Below, in pieces: positions 1-8,281 of a stretch of DNA of 64,000 nt (position 1 is its first letter; each line of letters begins with the position of its first letter). This stretch comes from Williamsia sp. (lineage in GTDB: Bacteria > Bacteroidota > Bacteroidia > Chitinophagales > Chitinophagaceae). The translations under genes were made by a program, and so were the position numbers. The DNA is taken from NCBI GenBank assembly GCA_015069695.1, contig JADCRZ010000033.1, forward strand, positions 1-64,000. The letters run 5' to 3'. The notes under the pieces are model-generated. The model saw only the letters and a list, made by a program, of their open reading frames with translations, ran no database searches and was not told where the DNA came from.

Positions 1-198
1 ATTGGTGTTAGTGAGTCCGCTACCATATTTGGCTACATCATCGAAGAGGAAGTTAGTACCGGTAGCAGAGGAGATGGTGATGTCAATGGCGTTCTGCAGG
101 GTAAGAGAAACGGTTTGGCTGGCAGTAGCAGTAGATTGTGCATTGGCAGCTGTGAAGGCAGCGAAGAGAACAACGACGAGGGTGAGGATCTTTTTCAT
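1..198 (-). CDS. Secreted beta-rich (pilin/adhesin-like) protein, C-terminus cut by window edge
   Basis: The gene runs off the left edge; only the first 66 codons are seen. They begin MKKILTLVVVLFAAFTAANA, a clear Sec signal peptide, followed by a Ser/Thr/Ala-rich start of a beta-sandwich-like domain (TVSLTLQNAIDITISSATGT, then FLFDDVAKY). The reading is nearly identical to the complete 162-aa paralogue at 25359-25847, which fixes start and frame. The region upstream of the start codon is also conserved between the two copies. Function is not known; the composition resembles secreted surface or fimbrial subunits, which is inference only. Confidence 0.8.
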   Translation of the reverse strand, partial: MKKILTLVVVLFAAFTAANAQSTATASQTVSLTLQNAIDITISSATGTNFLFDDVAKYGSGLTNTN

Positions 199-350
199 GG
201 TATTCAGTTTTTTAGATTTTTCTTTTTGTGTGTTATGCGCTAGTAGTTTCCAACGGCATGCCAGAGTGGCAAATGATTGATAGACAAGTACCAGGGATTT
301 GGCACACATTGAAATCTTTCCCAGGACAGGAAAACGGTTCCAAAAAAAGC
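199..350 (-). promoter_or_regulatory. Upstream region conserved with the paralogue's upstream region (25848-26000)
   Basis: Read on the minus strand, the start codon is preceded by a purine-rich leader (ACACACAAAAAGAAAAA and then TCTAAAAAAC) and, further out, by the words TTGGAACCG, TTTCC and GGGAAAGATTT. The same words occur in the same order and spacing upstream of the paralogue at 25847. Conservation of about 150 non-coding bases suggests a shared promoter and 5' leader; no exact -7/-33 assignment is made. Confidence 0.5.
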
Positions 351-799
351 GGCTCATATGAATCATTGTTCGATATAATACAGAGCCCCGATACTACCAC
401 TGGAGCGGGCAGCTGAGAAAAAGGAAGGTGCTCCATAAATGGGGTGGCGCCACTACGAAGAATATCTTTATATTCCGGTTTAATCCGTTCCTTGTGCCGA
501 TATTTTCCGACAAAATCATCATCAATCAACATCATGGGTCTCAGGTATTCAAGAAGGATCGGCGGATCCAAAGGATGGGGTATAAACGTCAGCAACTCTG
601 GCATTTCCAGCAGCTACCGCGATAAGTACGGATCAATCGGATCCCGGGGCTTTTCCATCAAGACCAGCATTCCAGGTCTCACATACCGCCACAGCTGGGG
701 TCGCTCAAAGGGATTTGGATGACAAGTTAAAAAAATTTTCAACCCTAGTCTAGATTTCCATAGATTAGTACATTTGTAAATTTCCTGCACGATTATCAA
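233..799 (-). pseudogene. Unrecognised ORF interrupted by one in-frame amber codon
   Basis: Two minus-strand ORFs, 799-614 (61 codons) and 604-233 (123 codons), lie in the same frame and are separated only by a TAG at 616-614 and three sense codons. The combined reading is Pro-rich and contains two similar segments: HPNPFERPQLWRYVRPGMLV and, after the stop, HPLDPPILLEYLRPMMLI. This internal similarity suggests a real protein made of repeated units of about 45 residues that has acquired a stop codon. I do not recognise the family. Alternatively the ORFs are fortuitous, and the downstream half overlaps the conserved upstream region of the gene at 1-198. Confidence 0.3.
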
Positions 800-883
800 T
801 CACCAGGATAAACTATTTTTAAGATAGGTCAAAGTGAGACCCAAACCCATGTTTTCTCACCCTTGTATTTTGGCCATCGCTGG

Positions 884-1597
884 TTACCTCTTTAACAAAC
901 GCTGCTGGACGATCTTCATGACTGTTTCACGGTAGTTGCGGCTCATGGGAAGGGAATGACTGCCGATCCTGATTTCGTTGCCTTCGATTGCTTGGATCCT
1001 CGAGGTGTTGACCAAATACGACTGGTGGATTTTGATGAACTCCGGCACGGGCATTTGGCTCTCCAAGCTTTTCATGGTAAGGTATGCCATGATCCTTTTG
1101 CGTTCGGTATAGATGCTTACATAATTGCCGACGCTCTCAGCAAAAAGTATATCGCAAAGCTCCACCTTTTCGATCCGTTTTTCACTTTTAATAAAGATAT
1201 AGGGTGGAACCGGCGTACTGTTTTTCCAGTTTTTGATTTCATGAAAATCTTTGGCCTTGTGCACGGCTTTCAGAAAACGGCTGAATGCAAAAGGTTTCAG
1301 CAAATAATCAATGATATTCAGCTCATAGCCTTCGAGGGCATATTGTGGAAAGGCGGTTGTAAGAATAACCATAGATTCCAAGTCCATTTTTTGCAGGAAC
1401 TCCAGGCCTGATATCCTGGGCATTTCAATGTCAAGGAGCAGGATGTCAACTGGGTTGATACGCAGAAATGCTTCGGCCTTGGGGGCATTTTCAAATTTAC
1501 CCTGCAGGTCCATGAAAGGAACCTGCTCTACAAATTCCTGTAAAATCTTCCGGGCTACGGGTTCATCATCCACGATGATGCAACTAAGTTTCTTCAT
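884..1597 (-). CDS. LytTR-family response regulator
   Basis: A 237-aa two-domain regulator. Residues 1-120 form a receiver domain with the acidic pair in IIVDDEP and the phospho-acceptor Asp in ILLLDIEMP; residues about 135-237 form a LytTR DNA-binding domain (YIFIKSEKRIEKVELCDILF, then HQSYLVNTSRIQAI). It is cytoplasmic and would be phosphorylated by its partner kinase. Its ATG overlaps the TGA of the upstream kinase gene (ATGA, 1597-1594), so the pair is translationally coupled. Such LytS/LytTR pairs are very common in Bacteroidota and the target genes cannot be told from sequence. Confidence 0.95.
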   Translation of the reverse strand: MKKLSCIIVDDEPVARKILQEFVEQVPFMDLQGKFENAPKAEAFLRINPVDILLLDIEMPRISGLEFLQKMDLESMVILTTAFPQYALEGYELNIIDYLLKPFAFSRFLKAVHKAKDFHEIKNWKNSTPVPPYIFIKSEKRIEKVELCDILFAESVGNYVSIYTERKRIMAYLTMKSLESQMPVPEFIKIHQSYLVNTSRIQAIEGNEIRIGSHSLPMSRNYRETVMKIVQQRLLKR

Positions 1598-2604
1598 AAC
1601 GCAAGGGTTAAATGCACCTCATATTCATGATCGTCTTTTTTGATATCAAGCAGGTAACGGTCTTTGTACAAAAGTTCCAGTCTTCTGATAGCGTTGTTCA
1701 GACCGATCCCGCCCGTTGAAGACGCCGTCTCCTCATAAGAATTGACACAAGTGAAATCGATATTCTCATTCTTTTCTTTCAATGCAATGCGGATGCTGTT
1801 AGAGATAACATCACCCCTGGAAGCGTGCTTAAAAGCATTTTCGACAAAGGCCATGAATATCAGGGGAGCAATTTTAGCGTTCCTGTTCTGGTAATCCAAC
1901 GCTAAGCTGACCTGTACATTATCGTTGCTCCGCGCCTTTTGCAGGTCGACATAATTTTGCAGGTATTTTACCTCTTTTTCCAGCGCGATCATATCCACAT
2001 CGGCTTCATACAAATTATAACGCAGCAGATCCGAAAACTGCACCATTATGGTCCGGGCCTGGTTGTTGCTCCGGTCAATATAGCCATATACGGTATTCAG
2101 GCTATTGAAAAGAAAGTGGGGGTTGATCTGCGACCGCAGGTATTTTAATTCCGTTCGCAACTGGCTTATCTGGCTGTTCTTGATCTGCTCCTGCTGCGCT
2201 GACCATTGCCGGGCAAGATATAACATCGAGGCAATTACAGTGCAGCACAGGCCGTAGACAAAGTTATCCCAAAAGCCACCGCTTGTCCGGATCAATGAGT
2301 CATGTAGCATTACCTGGTGAATAAAGCTGTTGTACTGGTTGGCCAGAAAGGCGTACAAGGAAATCAGCAGGAGCAGGCCTGCCGCATACCCACTGAACCA
2401 CCTTTTTTGTAGCAGCTGGGAGATCAACACTGCATGATTGCCAATGATCATCAGTGTGAACAGGGAAAAGTGGATAAATACCGTAAAAAGGTAAGAGAAA
2501 CAGTCTTGTACGCTTCTTCCTGTGTAAACCGGTTTCTCGACAACCAACGCACCAATGTAAGCAATCAGGAAAAGTAAATAAGCGGTGCGTTTTTTTAGGT
2601 ACAT
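1594..2604 (-). CDS. LytS-like sensor histidine kinase (His_kinase/PF06580 type)
   Basis: A membrane kinase of 336 aa from the preferred start at 2604 (MYLKKRTAYLLFLI); an earlier in-frame start at 2682 would add 26 poorly membrane-like residues. Four hydrophobic segments fill residues 7-150, followed by a short coiled linker and the typical phospho-acceptor block QINPHFLFNSLN, then the ATP-binding block PLIFMAFVENAFKHA and a C-terminal Gly-rich box (GGIGLNNAIRRLELLY). It would autophosphorylate on the His in NPHFLFN and pass phosphate to the LytTR regulator encoded immediately downstream with ATGA overlap. The signal sensed is unknown. Confidence 0.93.
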   Translation of the reverse strand: MYLKKRTAYLLFLIAYIGALVVEKPVYTGRSVQDCFSYLFTVFIHFSLFTLMIIGNHAVLISQLLQKRWFSGYAAGLLLLISLYAFLANQYNSFIHQVMLHDSLIRTSGGFWDNFVYGLCCTVIASMLYLARQWSAQQEQIKNSQISQLRTELKYLRSQINPHFLFNSLNTVYGYIDRSNNQARTIMVQFSDLLRYNLYEADVDMIALEKEVKYLQNYVDLQKARSNDNVQVSLALDYQNRNAKIAPLIFMAFVENAFKHASRGDVISNSIRIALKEKNENIDFTCVNSYEETASSTGGIGLNNAIRRLELLYKDRYLLDIKKDDHEYEVHLTLAL

Positions 2605-2925
2605 GGTCCTTGCCCTTATAGCGGCAAGTATAAATGTAATCCTTTGCTTTGATAAACAGAAACAGCCAGTTCTTAGGACCACCGTTTTTCATAAAAAACA
2701 ATCAAGTTATCCAGGCAACTGTGCCGGTTATCATATAAATTTTCTGTGTTCAAAAGCATTGATCCGCGATGCGGGAGTCCTTCCGATTTCACGGCAAACG
2801 TTCCTGTTACGTAAGATATGCTGGGAACGGTCATATTAATTTCTTTTATGCAATCGACTCTTTTACTTTTATCCTGCAGTAAAAAGGCATCAAAAACACT
2901 TGGCAACCATAAAAGAGCCGTTCAC

Positions 2926-3585
2926 ATGAAAAATTTCATACGCTTCGGAGAAGAGGTCGCAGGTTTTGACATACCGGTTTTGAACGAACGGGAGATCAGG
3001 GCGGCTGCCGGAATCCTCTTCGTTGTGATCTATACAGCCCTGGTACTGATCTTGTTCAGGAATAATTTTCTGTTGGCCAAGTATGCGATTACTATCTTCC
3101 TGGTGGATTTTATCGTACGTGTGTTCGTTAACCCGAACTTCTCGCCATCGCTGATCATAGGCAGGATGATCGTAAGAAACCAGGTACCCGAATATGTAGG
3201 GGCCAGGCAAAAAAAGTTTGCCTGGATCATTGGCCTGATCCTCTCTGCCACCATGTTTATTTTCATGGTGCTGATCAATTCCTACAGCCCGGTCACCGGT
3301 ATCATATGCTTGCTGTGCCTGATCTTTTTGTTCTTCGAATCGGCCTTCGGAATTTGCCTGGCCTGCAAAGTTTACCGGCTTTTTTACGGTGAAAAAGCGC
3401 AGTATTGTCCGGGTGAGATATGTGCAGTCAGCGCCAGGCAACCGATCCAGAAAACTTCCGGTATGCAGCTGGTGATTGTGGTTGTGTTTGTCGGTTTTGT
3501 TTTTACCGTGGCTTATTTTTTCGGTGATGAGCTAAGCAAAACGCCTCACAACCTGTTTGGAACACCTGTAGCAAAATTAAAATAG
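2926..3585 (+). CDS. DUF4395 family integral membrane protein
   Basis: A 219-aa protein starting MKNFIRFGEEVAGFDIPVLN; an earlier ATG at 2818 is in frame but adds a low-quality N-terminus. The family signature is visible: an N-terminal PVLNEREIRAAAG block, then DFIVRVFVNPNFSPSLIIGR between membrane segments. About four to five hydrophobic helices. Cysteines occur as GICLACKVY (CxxC at the end of a helix) and YCPGEIC, compatible with redox or sulfur chemistry. The stop codon TAG is immediately followed by the ATG of a cysteine-desulfurase-like gene, so the two are almost certainly co-transcribed and probably coupled. DUF4395 proteins are found beside thiol and sulfur-handling genes; the exact role is not established. 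Confidence 0.85.
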   Translation: MKNFIRFGEEVAGFDIPVLNEREIRAAAGILFVVIYTALVLILFRNNFLLAKYAITIFLVDFIVRVFVNPNFSPSLIIGRMIVRNQVPEYVGARQKKFAWIIGLILSATMFIFMVLINSYSPVTGIICLLCLIFLFFESAFGICLACKVYRLFYGEKAQYCPGEICAVSARQPIQKTSGMQLVIVVVFVGFVFTVAYFFGDELSKTPHNLFGTPVAKLK

Positions 3586-5088
3586 ATGAGAGAAGGTACA
3601 AATTTGCAAGACTATTTTGAAGCTTACCAGCGTAACATCATTGGACACAATCTCACTTTCGAAACACCTTTCGGTACAAAGGAACTGGTTTATGCGGACT
3701 GGACCGCCAGCGGCCGGGCTTACAAGCCTATTGAAGACTGTCTGCAGCAAGACGTCATGCCTTTTTTGGGCAATACACATACCGGAACGACAGTAACAGG
3801 CAGGCTGATGTCCGAAGCTTACGAAGAAGCCAAGCAGATCATTAAGCGGCATGTGCATGCTTGTGAGGATGATGTGCTGCTTTTTTGCGGCAGCGGAATG
3901 ACCGGAGCAGTTAATAAGCTGCAAAGGATCTTGGGATTGCGCGTACCGGAGCGGTTAAAAGACTATCTGGTTGCCGGCAATGATATTTGCATTGACGAGG
4001 CTTTGCGGCCGGTTGTTTTTATTACGCATATGGAACATCACAGCAACCAGGTCAGCTGGCTCGAAACCATTGCAGACGTGGAGATGATCAGGCCCTGTAA
4101 AGACGGCTATGTCAACCTCGAACATTTCGGTACTTTACTCGAACGGTTCAGGCACCGCAAAAATAAGATCGCTGCGGTAACCGCCTGTTCCAATGTAACA
4201 GGTATCGAAACACCTTATCATGAGATCGCAAAACTGATCCACCAGTATAAAGGATCCTGTTTTGTGGATTTCGCTTCCTCGGCTCCGTACATAAACATAG
4301 ACATGCATCCACGCGAGGCCGGAGCCCACCTGGACGCGATTTATTTTTCGCCCCACAAATTCTTAGGTGGTCCGGGTACCCCCGGAATTCTGATCTTTGC
4401 CCGGCAGCTGTATAATCTCACCATACCCGATCAACCCGGTGGCGGCACCGTTGTGTATAGCAATCCCTGGAAAACACGTGATTATGTAGCAGGTATTGAA
4501 CTGCGGGAAGACGGTGGTACCCCGCCTATCTTACAGGGAATCAAAGCAGCGATGTGTGTACGGCTGAAGGAAGCGTTAGGTGCTGACAAGATGAGGAAAC
4601 GCGAAGAAGAATTGCTGCAGGCAGCGTTTGACCGCTTTGAGACAATGAAGAATGTAGAGGTACTGGCAGGACATGTTAAAAAAAGGCTCAGCATTGTTTC
4701 TTTTGTCGTCAAAGGGGCACACTATCCCCTCATCGTTCAGTTACTGAACGACCGTTTTGGCATCCAGTTGCGGGGAGGCTGTGCCTGCGCAGGTACTTAC
4801 GGACACGAGTTGCTGAAAATTGAGCCGGCCAGGTCGTATAAAATACGGGAAGCACTCCGCTCGGGCGACCCGGCCAGCAAACCCGGTTGGATCAGGCTTT
4901 CACTGCACCCTACTATGACGAGTGCAGAAATACAGCGGATCATGGATGCGATCGATTTGACGGCATCCTGTTTCAAGCATTGGGCAAAGGATTATACATA
5001 TTCCCCGGCGTCTAACGAATATGTATTCAATGGCAAAACCAAAAAGAAACAAAACAAGATCGAGAAGTGGTTTAACAGTATTTATTGA
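3586..5088 (+). CDS. Class V aminotransferase-fold PLP enzyme, cysteine-desulfurase-like
   Basis: A 500-aa soluble enzyme. The PLP-binding Lys lies in YFSPHKFLGGPGTPG, preceded by the Asp/His region FVDFASSAPY; substrate-side motifs include GNTHTGTTVTGR and THMEHHSNQVSW. Near the C-terminus RGGCACAGTYGHELL places a Cys where SufS/CsdA enzymes carry the persulfide-forming Cys, so cysteine desulfuration or a related C-S lyase reaction is likely; other members of this long subfamily have unknown substrates. The start ATG abuts the stop of the DUF4395 gene, suggesting that sulfur produced here and the membrane protein act together. It is convergent with the gene at 5097. Confidence 0.85.
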   Translation: MREGTNLQDYFEAYQRNIIGHNLTFETPFGTKELVYADWTASGRAYKPIEDCLQQDVMPFLGNTHTGTTVTGRLMSEAYEEAKQIIKRHVHACEDDVLLFCGSGMTGAVNKLQRILGLRVPERLKDYLVAGNDICIDEALRPVVFITHMEHHSNQVSWLETIADVEMIRPCKDGYVNLEHFGTLLERFRHRKNKIAAVTACSNVTGIETPYHEIAKLIHQYKGSCFVDFASSAPYINIDMHPREAGAHLDAIYFSPHKFLGGPGTPGILIFARQLYNLTIPDQPGGGTVVYSNPWKTRDYVAGIELREDGGTPPILQGIKAAMCVRLKEALGADKMRKREEELLQAAFDRFETMKNVEVLAGHVKKRLSIVSFVVKGAHYPLIVQLLNDRFGIQLRGGCACAGTYGHELLKIEPARSYKIREALRSGDPASKPGWIRLSLHPTMTSAEIQRIMDAIDLTASCFKHWAKDYTYSPASNEYVFNGKTKKKQNKIEKWFNSIY

Positions 5089-5096
5089 GGCTATGG

Positions 5097-5729
5097 TTAT
5101 TTCTGGTTACGTAACATGACTCCAACAACAAGGATCCAAGCAATTACAGCAGTACCGAAGATGCGAAAGCCGTGTAAACTGTTCACGGCTACTCCGGATA
5201 CAAAGACTGCTACAATGGCCAGGGCTAAAACAATTCCCACCCACCCAATCCATACCGCCAGCTTCCTGGTATACACGATCGAACCCGACCAGCACAGGAT
5301 TGCCAGACTGAAAGCACCCGTATAGATGTAATCAAATGCATGATTTACTGCATAACTGTATTGCAGAACAGGTTTAATGGCAGCAATAGACTCCGGTGTT
5401 GCGTCTTTGTAGTATTGCAAGAATATAGGCATGATCAGTCCATTGGCTGCCCCAGCCAGCATGACGGCTACCAATCCGAATGAGGCGATCACCATAGCAA
5501 TGACAGATCCGAAATGGTCTGTCCCTATTCTTCTTGTTAAACCCCAGAAGCCTATCCGCCCAAAGGGCAAGGAAATAATGGCAATCGCGTGCGTGATGAC
5601 GATGACACGTGTGATCCTGATCAGATGCTCAACGCTCCCCCCAGCGGGATGAAGTACCATGGTAAATAGAAGCAAAATGATAAATACAATGAGCGATATA
5701 CCAGTTCAGTTTTCAAATGTTTTATTCAT
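5097..5729 (-). pseudogene. Multi-pass membrane protein with a nonsense codon at position 8
   Basis: From the ATG at 5729 the reading is MNKTFEN-stop-TGISLIVFIILLLFTM, staying in frame with a long hydrophobic ORF down to 5097. The TGA lies at 5708-5706. The natural N-terminus (MNKTFEN then TGISL) is therefore cut off after seven codons. The remaining reading has about six transmembrane segments and no recognised catalytic motif. A shortened protein could be made by restarting at the TTG at 5675 or the ATG at 5657. The neighbouring Crp/Fnr gene upstream on the same strand is also broken, which argues for joint loss of a regulator-target pair. Confidence 0.65.
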
Positions 5730-5773
5730 GGTTCAAACTTAACTGCCTTTAAACAGGAAGGTCTTGACCAAAA

Positions 5774-6347
5774 TCAAGAACTGATCTTTCTGCGAATGCG
5801 GCTAAGAGTTTCCGGTGTCATACCCAGGTAAGATGCAATCCATTTAAGCAGAAATCTTTTCAGAAGTTCGGGTTTCCAGCTGAGCAAACGTTCGTATTTC
5901 TGTTCGGGCGTGAGCCAGTTGTGCTGAAAATCCTGGTTCTGGATTGCTTGCTCAAAAATGCGACCCATCCGGAAGAAACCATCATAAATCTTCATCAGCT
6001 TATGTAAATCCCAAACACTCAAGCTAAACACTTCGCTGTTGGAGACAGCCTGGATAATATTTTGTGATGGTTGCTTGGGTCATGAAAATTTTATACTAGA
6101 ACAGCCATTCGTTGCTGATAAACAGGTTGAGCGTAGCTTCCATGCCATTCTCCTGTATGGTATAATGCCGAAAACTACCCTGGCTAACAAAATAAAAAGC
6201 CTGGCAAACCTGTCCCTCCCTGACAAGGCAATCATCTTTTAAGACGATTTGGGTTTTCAGGCAATCCAGTAAAAGAGATATATGCTGTTGCGAAAAACTA
6301 CCAAAGCTATTTATGGATGATACAACATCTTCAAACATTGCTGACAT
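5774..6347 (-). pseudogene. Crp/Fnr-family transcriptional regulator broken by a stop and a frameshift
   Basis: From the ATG at 6347 (MSAMFEDVVSSINSF) the reading shows a cyclic-nucleotide-binding-type beta barrel (LVREGQVCQAFYFVSQGSFR, then NGMEATLNLFISNEWLF) and meets a TAG at about 6091, where homologues continue with an acidic residue and YKSFM. After a further single-base shift in the CCAAGCAACC stretch the protein resumes as QPSQNIIQAVSNSEVFSLSV and ends in a helix-turn-helix (LLKWIASYLGMTPETLSRIR). The two halves together give a normal-length regulator of about 190 aa. One nonsense codon plus one frameshift means it is very unlikely to be functional. Confidence 0.8.
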
Positions 6348-6564
6348 TTTTCGCTGGTGATAACCCCGGATTGTTAAGGTGAATTGGTTTTCAAATTTAT
6401 GTGAAAAGGCGGGCAGCTCAAGATATGTTTCTAACTTACGACACGCCAAACTGGATCAACCCATTTAGGCGGTTGATGAAAATGAATGCACTAGTTTCTT
6501 ATACAGTAGAGCAACTTGAAAGATCAAAGCACACGTCGGTTTCCGTAAATATTTTTTTTGACTT

Positions 6565-8277
6565 TTACCATTGGTGCCGTCCTGTATGCAGCGTTTGGCC
6601 GGGAGCGGGGGGAGCTGCGAGCCGTGCCAGCTGGGGAGGTAGATCTTTCTGGGGAACAACAACTTCAACAAGAGCCGGTACATTGGTCAAACCTGCTATT
6701 TCTTTGAGCACCACCTGCAGCTGCCCTGTCGTTTCGGCCTTGTAGCCTTTTACGCCGAATGCAGTTGCCAATGCCAAGTAGTCCCAGGCCGGGAGCAAGT
6801 CGAAGGGGGCAAATGTTCCATCCGGCTTAAATGCGTTGATGTCAACAAAAGCTTGTTCGATGGAATAGGACCGGTTGCTTATTACAAATACAACGGCATT
6901 GCACTGCTGGCGTGCCAGGCTGGAGAGCTCCTGGCAGATCATCATAAAGCCGCCGTCGCCCGCCACCACAAATGGACGTTTGCCACTCCCCAGCGCTATG
7001 CCTAATGCAGCCCCCGTTTCGTGCCCTAAGGAACCCCAGGCAGCCTGCGCCACAAAGCTGTTACGGGGCATCCCGAACAGGTTGCCAAAGACGTACAGAG
7101 AAGTGCTTTCGCCCAATATGAGTGCGATGCTGTCCTTAAGGTGATGCTTCAGGATAAACTCACTAATGACCTCAAAAAACAAAACGTAGGTCAGGGATGC
7201 ATCCGGAGCTGGCACCTTTTGCTTTTTAGGTGTGATGGCGGAGAGCGTATAAGTTCTTGGGAATTCTTTATGAGACTGAAAACGATGCAGCAATCCTTCG
7301 AGAAAGCCTTTCAATGATACCTGCGGGTATGTTTGTTTTCCGATTCGTGCACGCTCTCCCGTTACCTCAATCATGCTGTCAAACTTCGTGTGCATGATGT
7401 CAAGGTAATCATCGGTGATGATCGTACCCAGGGCAACAGGACAGTCACATTTTTCCATCAGCTCCAGGGTGGGAAGAGGAGAGGCAGGGCCGGCGTACGT
7501 GCCAATGAACTGCTGCTGGCTTTCGTCCAGAACGGTCTTGCCCAGGCTGGTTGTAGTAAAGAAGATACCGCTGGCGTCTGCAAGCTGCTGAAGTACATTC
7601 TGCAGTCCGAACCGCTGCACTTCAACGCCGATCCAGAGCACAGGTAACCGGGCTCCCGCAATCCGTTTCCAGGCTTCATTCAGCAGATGTTCTAATATAA
7701 CTAGATTGCTGGCTGTTTCAAGCGCCTGTAAACGCCCGGCCGGCATACAGCATGGTTGATCCCACACATCATTGAGCCCTTCCAGATAAACAGGACGGCG
7801 GCAGGTGAGCATGGCGGCAATCGCCCGGTCGATCTGGATTGGAGCCTCACTGGCATCGGCAAGAATTTCAGCCGCAACAGTAACCTGCCGGAACACAAGC
7901 TTGTCGGCCTGCAGGTCACCTGTACTGTGGTGAAAGAGGATCCCTTTTTCACGCTCCAGTTTTCTGTCTGACGCTTTTGGGCTGGCAGAAATAATGGCTA
8001 CCGGGACCCGCTCCACAAACGAACCGGCCACGCAGTTCAATAAACTGAATGTGCCTACACCATATTGTACACAGGCAGCGCCGATGCCCCTGTAGCGGGC
8101 GTAGCCATCTGCAGCATATCCTGCTCCCAGTTCGTTGATGGTTGGTATGCGGGCAATGCCCGGCGTAGCATCCAGCGCTTTCAGGAATGGGCCTGCGTAA
8201 TCGCCGGGAACGGCAAACAAGTGCTCCAGGCCTGCCTGCTGCAGCCGGGTGAGGAGGTAAGCAGCAACGGTTGTCAT
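6565..8277 (-). CDS. ThDP-dependent 2-oxoacid decarboxylase (pyruvate/indolepyruvate decarboxylase family)
   Basis: A 570-aa enzyme predicted to decarboxylate a 2-oxoacid to an aldehyde. The N-terminal ThDP-activating Glu is Glu49 in INELGAGYAADGYAR; the paired His typical of pyruvate/phenylpyruvate/indolepyruvate decarboxylases are in ILFHHSTGD. The C-terminal ThDP/Mg site begins GDGGFMMICQELSSLARQ and ends with VFVISNRSYSIEQ. The start lies only 4 bases after the stop of the amine oxidase gene (8282-10003), so the oxidase would supply the 2-oxoacid. Substrate cannot be told: indolepyruvate, phenylpyruvate and branched-chain oxoacids are all possible. Confidence 0.9.
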   Translation of the reverse strand: MTTVAAYLLTRLQQAGLEHLFAVPGDYAGPFLKALDATPGIARIPTINELGAGYAADGYARYRGIGAACVQYGVGTFSLLNCVAGSFVERVPVAIISASPKASDRKLEREKGILFHHSTGDLQADKLVFRQVTVAAEILADASEAPIQIDRAIAAMLTCRRPVYLEGLNDVWDQPCCMPAGRLQALETASNLVILEHLLNEAWKRIAGARLPVLWIGVEVQRFGLQNVLQQLADASGIFFTTTSLGKTVLDESQQQFIGTYAGPASPLPTLELMEKCDCPVALGTIITDDYLDIMHTKFDSMIEVTGERARIGKQTYPQVSLKGFLEGLLHRFQSHKEFPRTYTLSAITPKKQKVPAPDASLTYVLFFEVISEFILKHHLKDSIALILGESTSLYVFGNLFGMPRNSFVAQAAWGSLGHETGAALGIALGSGKRPFVVAGDGGFMMICQELSSLARQQCNAVVFVISNRSYSIEQAFVDINAFKPDGTFAPFDLLPAWDYLALATAFGVKGYKAETTGQLQVVLKEIAGLTNVPALVEVVVPQKDLPPQLARLAAPPAPGQTLHTGRHQW

Positions 8278-8281
8278 AAAT

